Part shown: piece after piece, positions 1 to 9,952 of the stretch
Numbering within the stretch: the stretch's first letter is position 1
How the letters are laid out: each line of letters begins with the position of its first letter
Source: a bacterium
GTDB lineage: Bacteria > Desulfobacterota > Desulfobulbia > Desulfobulbales > Desulfobulbaceae
DNA length: 63,103 nucleotides
Assembly: GCA_030538155.1 (NCBI GenBank)
Contig: JAUNUN010000013.1
Coordinates: forward strand, 1-63,103
Reading direction: 5' to 3'
The notes under the pieces: generated by a model
The model's database searches: none
What the model was told of the DNA's origin: nothing
Seen by the model: the letters and a program-made list of their open reading frames with translations, nothing else
Position numbers and translations under genes: made by a program

Positions 1-68
1 ATAAGAATCAAGGGGCAGTAATTTTCTATTGACACTGTCAACCATATCAACAGAAGAGGTAAAAAACC

Positions 69-1754
69 GTGCGTACTTTGACATCTTCGTTGCAGACCTT
101 CCCTGGATGCAGGCTTGGGGCACTCTTTTGCGCCCTCATTGCCTTTGCTCTGACTTTTGCGCCCTTGTCTTTACTTGAGGCGGCGCAACAGGGGCAGAAG
201 CAGGTTATTTTTCTGCCTTTCAGTATACAGGTGGAAAAAGCACCGGAGCATCTGTCCAGCGGCCTAGCCAGCGTACTTGCCAGTCGGGTTGCCACCCGTT
301 CCCAAATTACCGCCATCACCCAGGGCAGTTCCACCGAACAGATGCAGCGAGCCCTGCAAAACGGGGATTTCACTGCGTTCAACCGCCTGCTTGCCCAGTC
401 CAATGCGGACTACCTGGTGCTCAGCACCTTTGGCCCCAGTGCCGCCCAGTACGAGGTGGCCGGCTATGTCTTTTCCAGGGCGAGCGGTGCGACTCCCAAA
501 AAAGTCAGCCGTTTTCTCAGTAACCCTGATGATCCCTTGGCGGCAGTAGAGGAATTGTCTTCAGACGTGAGCGCGGTCATTGCAGGCAAAAGCACAGCAG
601 GGCAGACAAGTTCGACCGCGCAACAAACCAGTACTTCTCCCTTCACCACCACCCACCCAGAGCGGGCCTACCGTGAAAATATGCTCGCCCAAACCATCTC
701 CGGACTTGAACTGGTCGACGGGAATTTCAAACTGGTGGAGAGCCTGCGCAGTCGGCCCATTGAGATAGACCTGCTTGATTTCAACATCGGCGATGTGGAT
801 GGCGACGGGGTACAAGAACTTGTCCTTCTGGGGAAAAAGACCCTGCAGGTGTACCGCTACGAAGAGGGGCGTTTTGTCCGCGAATTGGCCCAAGACCTGC
901 CCGGGCACCTCAACTATCTGGCCATTACCCTGGTTGATGCCAACGGCAACGGCGTGCCTGAACTCTATATCGGTGCAAGCAACGGCAACCTGGCCGCCTC
1001 TTCCATTTGGGAGTGGCGCAATGGTCGGCTTGAGCGGCTGGAAGAGAATGTACCCTATTATTTGCACGCAGTAGCGCTTGCCCAAGGCGAATCCATGCTG
1101 CTGGGGCAAGCGCCGCCGCCAAAGGAGGCCAGTGGCGGGCCGATTTACCTGATGCGCTACGAGGGAGGCAAGCTGCAACCCTCCGACAATACCCTGCCGC
1201 TACCGGCAGGATACAATGTCTATGATGTTGCACCCGCAGACCTGGACGGTGACGGCAAGCTGGAAATTGTGGCCATCAACCGTCACAACAGACTGCAGGT
1301 GTTCAACTCAAGCGGTACGCTCCTGTGGACCAGTGCGGATGAATACGGTGCCGGCCGTAATTTTTACGGCACCCTGTCGGCAGTGACTTCAGCAGTGCAA
1401 GAACCCACCTATCTTCATACCCGGATAGTTACCACAGACATTGACCAAGACGGAATTACCGATGTGCTTGTGGGGAAAAACCGGGAGGTCAAAGTGCCGT
1501 ATATGCCCAGTCTACGTTATTTCGATGGCAGTTCATTGGCGGGTCTGAAATGGGAGGAGCGGGGGTTGCGCGTACTCTGGGAAACACAGCGCATTCCGGG
1601 CTATGTGGCTGGATATCAGTTCATGCCTGATTCGAGGGGAGCAGCGCAGTTGCAACTCTTTTTCGCGGAAACGGAGAACGCCTCCTTGCTGCAGTTTTGG
1701 AGCACACCTGCAACCACTCTGCACCGCTTCGTGTTGTCGGTTCATGCTGACTGA
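69..1754 (+). CDS. Exported FG-GAP/VCBS repeat protein
   Basis: The 561-residue product starts at a GTG preceded by AGAGG. A hydrophobic segment at about residues 16-38 looks like a signal peptide, so the protein is probably periplasmic or surface exposed. Residues 40-170 resemble the part of such proteins that reports on envelope stress or binds small partners, but I do not recognise it. The C-terminal half has at least three Ca-binding-like FG-GAP/VCBS motifs: DVDGDGVQE near residue 240, DLDGDGKLE near 395 and DIDQDGITD near 460, typical of a beta-propeller blade. No catalytic motif is visible. It is followed by the porin gene, which has its own promoter. The function is unknown; the propeller assignment is from the repeated DxDxDG pattern. 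Confidence 0.75.
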   Translation: MRTLTSSLQTFPGCRLGALFCALIAFALTFAPLSLLEAAQQGQKQVIFLPFSIQVEKAPEHLSSGLASVLASRVATRSQITAITQGSSTEQMQRALQNGDFTAFNRLLAQSNADYLVLSTFGPSAAQYEVAGYVFSRASGATPKKVSRFLSNPDDPLAAVEELSSDVSAVIAGKSTAGQTSSTAQQTSTSPFTTTHPERAYRENMLAQTISGLELVDGNFKLVESLRSRPIEIDLLDFNIGDVDGDGVQELVLLGKKTLQVYRYEEGRFVRELAQDLPGHLNYLAITLVDANGNGVPELYIGASNGNLAASSIWEWRNGRLERLEENVPYYLHAVALAQGESMLLGQAPPPKEASGGPIYLMRYEGGKLQPSDNTLPLPAGYNVYDVAPADLDGDGKLEIVAINRHNRLQVFNSSGTLLWTSADEYGAGRNFYGTLSAVTSAVQEPTYLHTRIVTTDIDQDGITDVLVGKNREVKVPYMPSLRYFDGSSLAGLKWEERGLRVLWETQRIPGYVAGYQFMPDSRGAAQLQLFFAETENASLLQFWSTPATTLHRFVLSVHAD

Positions 1755-1838
1755 TCGCTTTTATTGTCCTTATTTTTCCGTGATTGTTAAGGAATAGTAC
1801 AATCTGTGTAAAAAAAATTAAACCAGAGTAAAAAAAAC

Positions 1839-1867
1839 TTGACTTAGTGGTTTGGGCTTTTTACGAT
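1839..1867 (+). promoter_or_regulatory. Sigma-70-type promoter of the porin gene
   Basis: TTGACT at 1839-1844 and TACGAT at 1862-1867 are separated by 17 nt, and lie about 75 nt before the ATG of the porin gene in an A/T-rich stretch. This is a visual match to the consensus only. Confidence 0.55.
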
Positions 1868-1942
1868 GCTACTACTCGATTTTAAGTATGCGTTCCTTTT
1901 GCAGGAACAATGCAAAAACCAACAAGCACAAGGAGAAAAGAA

Positions 1943-3217
1943 ATGAAGAAGATTCTCGTTGCAGGTGCTGCGCTTTTGATTGCAGCGGGTGCGGTGGGCA
2001 CCGCCCCGGCTGCTGAAGTCAAACCCGGTGTGCAGCTCAGCGGTGATGCCCGTGTGCGTGCCGTGTACAGAGATGATTTTGACTTTGGCAACAGCGACAA
2101 GGATGGTGAGAGCTATTTAGACTCCCGCGTTCGCATCAACCTGAAGGGAACCGCAGCCGGCGGCGCCTATGCTATTGGCCGCCTTCGCCTGCAGGATCAC
2201 AGATTTGAAGACATCGACACCGATAACGCTGCAGGCGCAAAGAGAGAGGCCGGCAACATCTGGGTAGATAAGGCCTACATTGGTGTGCCCTTCAGTGATA
2301 ATTTTACCCTGGAAGCCGGTAAATACCGCGTGACCTATGGTACGGGATTTTTCTACGAAGACCTGAACTTGGCTGGTCTGCGCGGCATTATCAAAGCGGG
2401 TAATGTGGAGATCAACCCCTTTGTTGAGTGGATGTCCGAAGGACAAAGCTCAAAAATTAAGGCGGATAAAGACGAGGACAACGACGAGATCCGCATGGGT
2501 GCCAACATCTCTGCCGATTTCAATGAAAATTGGAAGGGTGGTGTGCTGGTTGCCTACCAGATGGATGATCGTACCGAGTTCCTGACCGACGAAGATGGCG
2601 TGAGCTACCACATGGAGCCAAACGAGGGCTTGCTTGCTTCTGTTTACTTTGAAGGCAAGCAGGGCAATTTCGGTTTGGCCGGTGAGTTTGCCTACAACGA
2701 TGGTGATCTGCACGGTTTCAACCAAGCCAGGGATGACAACAACGACGACTTTAAAGATAGTATCGGTGGTCCGGATGACGGCTACGGCGGTTATCTCCAG
2801 CCTTCCTACACCATTGATGCCCTGACCTTGGCGCTCAATGTTGGTTTTACCGTGGACGGTTTTATTGCTGATCCGGTCTTTGGTTTTGTCATGGTTGGTG
2901 CAGACCATTCCCTCACCGTCACCAGTGTAGGTGAATACGGTGACTGGTTGTGGGCGGGTTTCGTCGCTAAGTATGCTGTCAGCGATAAGCTGAGCCTGAC
3001 CGGTAACCTCGTATACGCGTCTATTGATGGTAATTCCTCCGAGGGTCTGGGTTCGCTTGAGCGTGCCATTGAGGTTTCGGGCGTGCTTGATTACACCATC
3101 AGCAAGGGTGCGGTCTTCTCTTGGTTTGCCGGCGCTCTCTTTCCGTCCTTTGATGATCCCACGGTTAACGACGATCCTGCTGTCGGAACCTATGGTCGGT
3201 TGCAGTTGAAATTCTAA
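1943..3217 (+). CDS. Outer-membrane beta-barrel porin-like protein
   Basis: The product is 424 residues. I chose the ATG at 1943 because it has AAGGAG nine bases upstream and starts a classic signal peptide (MKKIL, hydrophobic core, APAAE cleavage region near residue 24). An upstream ATG at 1910 in the same frame would add a charged, non-signal extension. The mature protein is rich in acidic residues and alternating polar/hydrophobic strands, contains many short D/G/N turns, and ends in LQLKF, a terminal Phe as expected of a BAM-inserted barrel. It fits the alginate-export/OprD-like porin class in length and layout, but I cannot name the substrate. It is monocistronic, with a promoter before it and a strong terminator after it, as for an abundant porin. 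Confidence 0.8.
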   Translation: MKKILVAGAALLIAAGAVGTAPAAEVKPGVQLSGDARVRAVYRDDFDFGNSDKDGESYLDSRVRINLKGTAAGGAYAIGRLRLQDHRFEDIDTDNAAGAKREAGNIWVDKAYIGVPFSDNFTLEAGKYRVTYGTGFFYEDLNLAGLRGIIKAGNVEINPFVEWMSEGQSSKIKADKDEDNDEIRMGANISADFNENWKGGVLVAYQMDDRTEFLTDEDGVSYHMEPNEGLLASVYFEGKQGNFGLAGEFAYNDGDLHGFNQARDDNNDDFKDSIGGPDDGYGGYLQPSYTIDALTLALNVGFTVDGFIADPVFGFVMVGADHSLTVTSVGEYGDWLWAGFVAKYAVSDKLSLTGNLVYASIDGNSSEGLGSLERAIEVSGVLDYTISKGAVFSWFAGALFPSFDDPTVNDDPAVGTYGRLQLKF

Positions 3218-3240
3218 GCTGTCAGGAATGTACTGTACAA

Positions 3241-3278
3241 GAAAACGGCCTCCTTTTAGGAGGCCGTTTTCTTTTTAT
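3241..3278 (+). terminator. Intrinsic terminator after the porin gene
   Basis: A perfect 14-bp stem (3241-3254 with 3258-3271), loop TTT, followed by a T tract. The stem also has an A tract on its 5' side, so it could end transcription on both strands. Confidence 0.9.
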
Positions 3279-3362
3279 GTGTGGAGTTGCTGTCGGATGT
3301 ACTTTGGTATGGAACTGAGAGAAACGCTTGGTCAAAAAGAGCTGGGATGCAAAAACAGCGGC

Positions 3363-5189
3363 TCAATGGTTGACCGGAAGCCAGATTCTGGCCTGCGCTC
3401 CACCGCCTGGACTGTTACTGAGGTTGAGATCACCACCGTGATCTTTGAGTACCCGTTGCACTAAAGACAACCCCAGACCTGTGCCGATGGTTTTGGTAGT
3501 AAAAAAGGGGTCGGTCACATTCTCGAGGATCGGCCCGCTGATGCCGCCTCCGGTATCCGAAATGAACAAAACCACGCCGCCCTGCTCGGGCGCGATCTCC
3601 AGGGTCAGGGTACCGCCCTGGGGCATGGCATCAATGGCATTAGCCAGTATATGCACCAGTACCTGCTGGATTAGTTTTGGATCCAGCTCGATATCCGGCG
3701 TATCCGGATGAAAGTTATACACGGTTACTATGTTGTGCTGGAGCAGATCCTGCTGGTAGAGCCGTATCGCGTTTTTGGCCAGATCAGCCAGGGAGACACT
3801 TTCGTAGACCGGCTGGATCGTTTCGGCAAAACGGGCCAGGTTAGCCAATGTTTTTTCGACCTTTTCAACCTCGGCCACCATCATGTGCAAAAACTTTTGC
3901 AGGCCGGCATTGGTAATTTTGCGGCTGAGCAGGCGGGCAGTGCCGCCAATGGCTGTGATGGGATTTTTAATGCTGTGGGTCAGTTGTGCGGCCATGTGGC
4001 CAAGGGCTGAGTAACGGCCGGCAGTAACCAGCATATCCTTGTTCTTGTGTAACTCTTTTGTCACCTTTTCCAGTTCGGCCACCTTGCCTTGCACGGCCTG
4101 GTAGAGGCTGCAGTGCTCGATGGCCAGACTGGCCTGGCTGAGAAAGCTTTCCAGGGCGCGCACCAGTTCCTGATCAAAGGGGCGGCGAGACATGAAGTTG
4201 TCGACAATAACCACGCCCAGAGAACGCTCCGACAAGTAGAGCGGCGCAATGAGGAAGCTGTCTTCCCGCAGGAGCTGCAACAGATCCTGGGGCACCGGGT
4301 ACTCGGCCTGTCCATTCTGCACAGCAATGATCCTTCGTTCCGATACAGCACGCAGAACAATGTGATCGCTTTTGCCGGTATCGATTTTAAGCTCCTGAAC
4401 CAGACGGGTGATGCCTGTATCGGCTCCCCGGCAGCTATGGCACTGCTGCAGGAGGTCATCCAGGGTGAGATGCTGCGCCTCCATGCTCCGCCATATGGCC
4501 ATGCCCTCTTCTCGGTTCACCGGGCCTACGGCGTATCTGCCGATTAAATACCTGCCATCCTCGCTGAACAAGCCCAGAAAGGCCCGGTTAAAGCCCAGGC
4601 CTTCATGGGCGGTAATCCCGGTCAGAATTGCCTGCATGAGCAGATCCAGGTCGGTGGTGCTCAGGTAGGCCCTGTTCATCTTGATAGACAGGGTGTGGGC
4701 GCACTCGATGCGTTTCTGCGCACTTTCCAGTTGTCTCTGGTAGATTCTGCTGCCGAGCGCCAGATGGCGTTTTTCCAGAACCCGGCGCAGGATGGTGTGG
4801 AGATTGCCGAATTGTACCGGCTTGGTGAGATAGTCGTCGGCCCCGTGACGCAGGCAGAGCAGCGCAGTTTCAAGGCTTGCGGCCGCAGTCAACATGATGA
4901 TGGCGGTATCCGGGCTTTTTTCCTTAATTTCAGGCAACAGACTGACGCCATCGGCATCCGGCAGACCAATATCCAGCAGGACGAGCGCTATGTTATGGCT
5001 GCCCAGATAGTGCCGCAGCTCGGCGGCCGAGTTGGCACTGACTGCTTTAAAACCCCGTTCCTTCAGAAAAAGGACGAGCAGTTCCGTGATATCTGCGAGG
5101 TCGTCTACTACAGCTATGACCTCATCGTTTTTGAGCAGTTCGTGGTCTTCGTGTGTGCGGGCGGGCGGCCCAGCGGTTTCAGTATACAT
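3363..5189 (-). CDS. Receiver-GAF-histidine kinase hybrid
   Basis: A soluble 608-residue signalling protein with an inverted order: an N-terminal receiver domain (residues 22-140, phospho-acceptor D73 in LLDIG, K123 in the LTKP motif, acidic pair VVDD), a central GAF-like region (about 170-360), a short coiled coil, then a HisKA domain (H405 in LTHSIKNP) and a HATPase_c domain with an N box (NAID), DTGGG and GTGLGLSL. There is no membrane segment, so it acts in the cytoplasm, probably in a multi-step relay. The receiver may modulate its own kinase or be loaded by another kinase. It is transcribed alone, divergent from the HEAT-repeat gene and convergent with the porin. The ligand of the GAF region is unknown. 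Confidence 0.9.
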   Translation of the reverse strand: MYTETAGPPARTHEDHELLKNDEVIAVVDDLADITELLVLFLKERGFKAVSANSAAELRHYLGSHNIALVLLDIGLPDADGVSLLPEIKEKSPDTAIIMLTAAASLETALLCLRHGADDYLTKPVQFGNLHTILRRVLEKRHLALGSRIYQRQLESAQKRIECAHTLSIKMNRAYLSTTDLDLLMQAILTGITAHEGLGFNRAFLGLFSEDGRYLIGRYAVGPVNREEGMAIWRSMEAQHLTLDDLLQQCHSCRGADTGITRLVQELKIDTGKSDHIVLRAVSERRIIAVQNGQAEYPVPQDLLQLLREDSFLIAPLYLSERSLGVVIVDNFMSRRPFDQELVRALESFLSQASLAIEHCSLYQAVQGKVAELEKVTKELHKNKDMLVTAGRYSALGHMAAQLTHSIKNPITAIGGTARLLSRKITNAGLQKFLHMMVAEVEKVEKTLANLARFAETIQPVYESVSLADLAKNAIRLYQQDLLQHNIVTVYNFHPDTPDIELDPKLIQQVLVHILANAIDAMPQGGTLTLEIAPEQGGVVLFISDTGGGISGPILENVTDPFFTTKTIGTGLGLSLVQRVLKDHGGDLNLSNSPGGGAQARIWLPVNH

Positions 5190-5384
5190 ACCGGTATCTT
5201 TTGAAGAGCATTTCTATCCGCTTTTGCCTGCCTTCTACTGTGGCAACGCCGTATTTGTCAAGCGCGGAGTCTGCCGAAGCACGAGGAGGAAGCGTTTGCC
5301 AGCTTGCGGCAGGCATGGTAGTAAAGAGGCTTGTTCCATCATTATACAAACTTTATTCGTATTGTTGCCAATAAGCATTGCATA

Positions 5385-5831
5385 ATGACGAATTTTTCCC
5401 CCATAGAAAACCGCGATGCGGGCCGAGAAGAGCAGGGCGAGCCGGAGATGCGCAGCGTTATTGCGGATTTTCTGGAGATTGGTCTGGTGGGAAATGTAAT
5501 CTCCCTTTGTAAACAGCAGCCGGAGCAGATCGCTGTTTGCGCAGATCTGGTGCAGGATGAACGCATGCGGGTACGCCTGGGATTGGCTGTTTTGTTTGAA
5601 GAGCTCAAGACCTGTTGCCCCGACGAGCTGACGCGGGCCGTGCCGGTTCTGAGCAGCCTCTGCAAAGATCCCACTGACTGGGTGCGGGGTGAGGCCGCAT
5701 GTCTGCTGCATCAAACCGGCGCGCCGGAAGCCCTCCCGCTTCTGCAGGCCCTGCAAAACGATCCCTCGCCGCAGGTGGCCGCGCTGATGCGCGATTTGAT
5801 GTCCGACGGTTGCAGTGACTACGATGGCTGA
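5385..5831 (+). CDS. Small HEAT-repeat protein
   Basis: The protein is 148 residues if started at the ATG at 5385; an in-frame ATG at 5331 would add 18 residues that lie over the likely promoter region. The C-terminal 100 residues form about three alpha-helical HEAT-like repeats (VRLGLAVLFEEL, VRGEAACLLHQTG, VAALMRDLM). Such proteins are scaffolds for protein contacts and have no catalytic site. The 3' end overlaps the helicase gene by 17 nt, so the two are translationally coupled. Function unknown. Confidence 0.75.
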   Translation: MTNFSPIENRDAGREEQGEPEMRSVIADFLEIGLVGNVISLCKQQPEQIAVCADLVQDERMRVRLGLAVLFEELKTCCPDELTRAVPVLSSLCKDPTDWVRGEAACLLHQTGAPEALPLLQALQNDPSPQVAALMRDLMSDGCSDYDG

Positions 5832-7818
5832 TATGGTTGAGATTTTCGGGGAACAGGGGCTCTTTGCCCGCCAGGTTCCCGGCTTTGCGCATCGGCCTGG
5901 TCAGTTGCAGATGGCCCTGGCGGTGGAGCGCCTGCTTGCCGTTGAAGATGTAGAACTGGTTGAGGAGTGTGCCGGCGATGCCGCTGCTTCCCCCTGCTCT
6001 TCGTTGGCCGTGGAGGCGGAAACCGGCTTGGGCAAGACCTTGGCCTATCTGGTCCCAGCGGTGTGCAGCGGCAAAAAAGTGGTCATTTCTACTAATACGC
6101 GTAATTTACAGGATCAGATCCTGCACCGCGAGATCCCGCTGATCAAACGCCATCTTGCTCCCAAACTGCATGCCATCTGTGTCAAGGGCAGGCAGAACTA
6201 TCTGTGCCTCTACCGCTGGTACCAGCTTTTGGCCGGCCAGCGCGACAGCATGTTTACCGATACGGCCCAGGAACGGATTGAGGCCTGGATTGAGCGCACA
6301 CGCCATGGCGACCGAGCCGAACTTGCCTGGCTTTCCGGCGCCTCACCGCTCTGGCAGAGGATTTGTTGTCAGAATCATTTCTGCCTGGGTTCCGACTGTC
6401 CGGAATCCCAAAACTGTTTTTTAACGCAATTGCGGCGCGATGCAGCCAGTGCAGATCTTTTGGTGGTCAATCACCATTTGCTCTTCTCCGATCTGGCGGT
6501 ACGCAGAACGGGCTTTGGCGAGGTGCTGCCGCGCTACGAGGCTGTTTTCTTTGATGAGGCGCATCACCTGGAAAACGTGGCCACTGCCTTTTTTGGCCGC
6601 ACTTTTTCGCGCCTGCAGGCACTTGATCTGGCCGCTGATATGGAGCGTAGCGCACAGAGCGGCCTTGCTGCCGATGCGCAGCAGGGGGTCATGGCAGCAG
6701 TTGCCGCGCTCACGGGCGCGGTTGAGCGTTTTGGCTTGGTCTTTCCTGCAACCAGGGGGCGTTTCCCGCTGGACTGGGAAGAGTCTCGCCTGGAGGGCGC
6801 AGCTAAGCTCTCGGATCATCTCGCTGTTCTGCTGGAAGACACAGCCGAGCACTTGGATGAGCTTGGCGATCGCTATGGCGGCCCCTGGGAACAGTACAGC
6901 CAGCGGGCGGCAGACCTAGCCGCCCGGCTCAGGCAGGTGCTGGCAGCACCAGCTGATTCGCAGGCCGAGGAAGAACACAGCTTTACTTACTGGTATGAGC
7001 GCACAGAGCGCAACCTGAGCGTATCGGCCACCCCGGTAGAGGTGGCGGAAGAACTGCACAAGACCCTGTATAGCAGCGCAAGCTCTTGCCTCTTTACCTC
7101 GGCCACGCTCACCACCGGCGGCAGTTTCTCCTATTTTTTCAGCAGGATGGGCTTAGCTGCGGCAACTCCCTCCCTGACTCTGGCCTCGCCCTTCGACTAT
7201 GCCGGGCGCACCCTCATCTATGTACCTGAGCGCAATTTTCCTGCCCCGGCAGAGGCCGGATATCAGCAGGCCCTGCACACGCGCCTTGAGGAATTGGTGC
7301 AGTGTGCCAATGGCCGGGCTCTTCTGCTTTTTACCTCGGTGCAGGCCATGGAGGCCGCCCATGCCGGCTTGGCTGAGCGCCTGCCTTTTCCGGTCTTCAT
7401 GCAGGGAGAGGCTGCACGGCACACCCTGCTTGAGCGTTTCAGTCAAGAAATCGACTCGGTGCTCTTTGCCGTGGCCAGTTTCTGGGAGGGAGTGGATGTG
7501 CCCGGTGAATCGCTAAGCCTGGTGGTCATGGATAAATTACCCTTTGAGGTGCCGACAGATCCTGTAATCATGGCTCGCATGCGCCGCATTACAAACCGTG
7601 GCGGCAATCCTTTTTTCTCTTTCCAAATCCCCAGGGCAATCTTTACCCTGCGCCAGGGTGCCGGCCGCTTGATGCGCACGACTGCAGACCGAGGGGTTAT
7701 TGCCATCCTTGATGTGCGCCTCTTGACCAAGGGTTATGGCCGTCAGTTCCTCAACAGCCTTCCTTCCAGCCCCCTGACCCATGATCTGGCCAAGGTGGCG
7801 GATTTCTTTTCCATATGA
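5815..7818 (+). CDS. dinG: DinG/XPD-family iron-sulfur DNA helicase
   Basis: A 667-residue superfamily 2 helicase. Walker A is ETGLGKT near residue 72, the DEAH box is FDEAHH near 246, and motif VI is QGAGRLMR near 615. Between Walker A and DEAH sit four cysteines (NYLC, HFC, SDC, QNC) spaced as in the XPD-type 4Fe-4S domain. The enzyme is expected to unwind DNA 5'-3' from single-stranded entry points during replication or repair. The start used is GTG at 5815, overlapping the HEAT gene; an ATG at 5824 in frame is an equally good start. The symbol is by family; YoaA-type members look the same. Confidence 0.9.
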   Translation: MTTMADMVEIFGEQGLFARQVPGFAHRPGQLQMALAVERLLAVEDVELVEECAGDAAASPCSSLAVEAETGLGKTLAYLVPAVCSGKKVVISTNTRNLQDQILHREIPLIKRHLAPKLHAICVKGRQNYLCLYRWYQLLAGQRDSMFTDTAQERIEAWIERTRHGDRAELAWLSGASPLWQRICCQNHFCLGSDCPESQNCFLTQLRRDAASADLLVVNHHLLFSDLAVRRTGFGEVLPRYEAVFFDEAHHLENVATAFFGRTFSRLQALDLAADMERSAQSGLAADAQQGVMAAVAALTGAVERFGLVFPATRGRFPLDWEESRLEGAAKLSDHLAVLLEDTAEHLDELGDRYGGPWEQYSQRAADLAARLRQVLAAPADSQAEEEHSFTYWYERTERNLSVSATPVEVAEELHKTLYSSASSCLFTSATLTTGGSFSYFFSRMGLAAATPSLTLASPFDYAGRTLIYVPERNFPAPAEAGYQQALHTRLEELVQCANGRALLLFTSVQAMEAAHAGLAERLPFPVFMQGEAARHTLLERFSQEIDSVLFAVASFWEGVDVPGESLSLVVMDKLPFEVPTDPVIMARMRRITNRGGNPFFSFQIPRAIFTLRQGAGRLMRTTADRGVIAILDVRLLTKGYGRQFLNSLPSSPLTHDLAKVADFFSI

Positions 7819-7825
7819 GAGCAGC

Positions 7826-8830
7826 ATGACAACTGATAGCACTGGGCTCAAAACAGCGGTGGCGGAGGTGGCGGCCCGGGTAGAAAACGCCATGCGCAAA
7901 GATCTTGCAGGGCGGCTGGCCGGGTCGGATCCATTGCTCCGCGAGGTGGTCGAGTACTCGCTTTTCAGCGGCGGTAAACGGATACGCCCTTTCCTCTGCG
8001 TGTTGAGCGCACGCTGCTGCGGCAGGGATGATGCGGACCTCTACACCCTGGCCGCAGCCCTTGAGTACCTGCATACCGCCACCCTGATGCACGATGACGT
8101 GGTTGATCACGCGCCCCTGCGGCGCGGGCGCGAGACCGCAGTGCAGCGCTACTCGCTTGAGGATGCAATTCTCGCGGGCGACTGGCTGCATGCCCGCAGC
8201 CTCTATCTGGTGGGTAAATTCACAGGAGCAGAGGGGCTGGATGTCTTTTGCTCTGCCACTGAGGGCATGGTCAATGGCGAGTTTGTGCAAAAACGACTCT
8301 GTGGGGACTACCGAGCCAGCGAAGAGGACTACTTTGCCGTCATCACCCAAAAGACCGGCAATCTCATTGCTTCATCCTGCGCCTTGGGCGCGCTCTATGC
8401 CGGCGCGGATAGGGCCAGGGTACAGGCCCTGCAGCGCTACGGCGAAGGCGTCGGCATAGCCTTTCAGATTGTGGATGACCTGCTCGACTATACAGGCCGG
8501 CAGGCACTGACCGGCAAGGAGACCGGCAATGATTTTCAGGAGGGTAAGTTGACCCTGCCCCTGATCCGTGCACTTGCCGCTGCGAGTCCAGCGGAACAGG
8601 AAGAGATGAAAAAACTCATCGAGGGCGATCGGACCCGCCCTGAGGCAAGGGCAGCTATCCAGGCCTTTATCGAGAGTCTGGGAGGTTTTCAATCGGCTGC
8701 GCAAAGCGCCCAGCACTGTGTTACCGAGGCACTCGGAAAATTGGCACTTTTTTCAGCAGATCCAGCCGCAAGCCCGCATGTGGGACTTTTGCAGGCACTG
8801 ACCGGCTACATCCTGGTGCGCAAGAAGTAA
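7826..8830 (+). CDS. Trans-polyprenyl diphosphate synthase
   Basis: A 334-residue all-helical prenyltransferase. It has both aspartate-rich motifs: DDVVDHAPLRRG (first, with the RRG that follows) and DDLLD (second). It condenses isopentenyl diphosphate onto an allylic primer. The length and the residues just before the first motif (AAALEYLHTATLMH) resemble the long-chain octaprenyl type used for menaquinone side chains more than farnesyl synthase, but chain length cannot be settled from motifs. I chose the ATG at 7826 because the upstream in-frame ATG (7781) lies inside dinG. The gap to dinG is 7 nt, so they are likely co-transcribed. ispH, supplying the substrate, is nearby on the other strand. 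Confidence 0.9.
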   Translation: MTTDSTGLKTAVAEVAARVENAMRKDLAGRLAGSDPLLREVVEYSLFSGGKRIRPFLCVLSARCCGRDDADLYTLAAALEYLHTATLMHDDVVDHAPLRRGRETAVQRYSLEDAILAGDWLHARSLYLVGKFTGAEGLDVFCSATEGMVNGEFVQKRLCGDYRASEEDYFAVITQKTGNLIASSCALGALYAGADRARVQALQRYGEGVGIAFQIVDDLLDYTGRQALTGKETGNDFQEGKLTLPLIRALAAASPAEQEEMKKLIEGDRTRPEARAAIQAFIESLGGFQSAAQSAQHCVTEALGKLALFSADPAASPHVGLLQALTGYILVRKK

Positions 8831-8978
8831 TTTCACTTCCATCGCAAAGCCCTTTCAGCACCAGCGGCAAATGCCCGCCTCCTTGCTGTGTTCCTTCTTG
8901 ATACCTTCGCCTTGATCTGGAACCGGAAGCATGCCGGGCGCACATAGGTGAGAACATGTCCTGTGCAAGGGTTGCTTT

Positions 8979-9917
8979 TCAGCCGGGCGGGCTCCCGCCT
9001 TCATCCTGCTTGACTACTGGAAAGTGGATGCCCTCATCATCTCCGTTCAGTTCCTCGACCTTCCCGGGAGCAAGGGACTGAAGGTGGGCTATCACGCCGC
9101 TTACCAGGTGTTCCGGGGCTGAGGCGCCGGCACTGACTCCTACTCTTTTTTTCCCCTGTAGCCAATCCGGCTGGATCTCATCGGCTTGATCAATAAGATA
9201 GGCCGGAATATTCATGCCGGCAGCCACCTCGCGCAGTCGGTTGGAGTTGGAACTGTTTTTTGAGCCGACAATGAGCACAAGGTCGCATTGCCGCGCCAAC
9301 TGACGCACCGCCTGCTGCCGGTTGGTGGTAGCATAGCAGATGTCGGTGCGGTCCGGCTCCTCTATCAGCGGAAAGCGGGCGCGGATGGCATTCAGCAGTT
9401 CCCTGGTGTCATCAACGCTCAAGGTGGTCTGGGTGACATAACCCACCTTGGCGCTTGCAGGAATGGGAAGGACGGCTACTTCCTCGGGTGTGGACACCAC
9501 ATGGACCGGGCCGGGAACCTGGCCGCAGGTCCCCTCCACTTCAGGGTGGCCCTTATGGCCCAATACGAGCAGGGAACAGCCTAGGCTATGTAAGTGGCTG
9601 ATGCGGCGATGCACTTTGGCTACCAGCGGACAGGTGGCGTCGATGGTGCGCAGGTGCATGGCGCTTGCCTGTTCCTCTACCGCACGTGCAACGCCATGGG
9701 CGCTGAAAATGGTGCGTGCACCCTCGGGAATCTCTTCCAGTTCCTCAACAAAGATGGCCCCCATCTCTTCCAGTTCGTTGAGGACATGGGTGTTGTGCAC
9801 GATTTCGTGCAGCACATAGACCGGCGCGCCGAACTCCGCCAGGGCGGAACGGACGAGTGCGATGGCCCGATTGACCCCGGCGCAGAAACCACGGGGTTTG
9901 GCAAGGAGGATGTCCAT
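8979..9917 (-). CDS. ispH: 4-hydroxy-3-methylbut-2-enyl diphosphate reductase
   Basis: IspH (LytB) makes IPP and DMAPP in the last step of the MEP pathway. The 312-residue protein has the three cluster cysteines in their usual settings (PRGFCAGV at residue 12, DATCPLV at about 96, SKNSSNS with the Cys in TDICYATTNRQ upstream), the SAHG motif and the EEPDRTDIC region. It is an iron-sulfur enzyme and oxygen sensitive. It is the last gene of a minus-strand run with the PilZ and ATPase genes. A GC-rich inverted repeat (GGCGGG/CCCGCC) overlaps its final codons and may serve as a weak terminator. Confidence 0.96.
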   Translation of the reverse strand: MDILLAKPRGFCAGVNRAIALVRSALAEFGAPVYVLHEIVHNTHVLNELEEMGAIFVEELEEIPEGARTIFSAHGVARAVEEQASAMHLRTIDATCPLVAKVHRRISHLHSLGCSLLVLGHKGHPEVEGTCGQVPGPVHVVSTPEEVAVLPIPASAKVGYVTQTTLSVDDTRELLNAIRARFPLIEEPDRTDICYATTNRQQAVRQLARQCDLVLIVGSKNSSNSNRLREVAAGMNIPAYLIDQADEIQPDWLQGKKRVGVSAGASAPEHLVSGVIAHLQSLAPGKVEELNGDDEGIHFPVVKQDEGGSPPG

Positions 9918-9952
9918 AATGGTGATTGCTGGCAGGAGTTGCGTTGAGGATT

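Noticed and set aside
8831..8978. A possible SRP RNA (AAGGAACACAGCAAGGAGG on the minus strand)
   Set aside because: No GGAA tetraloop with a proper symmetric loop could be folded, and the arms do not pair over the needed length.
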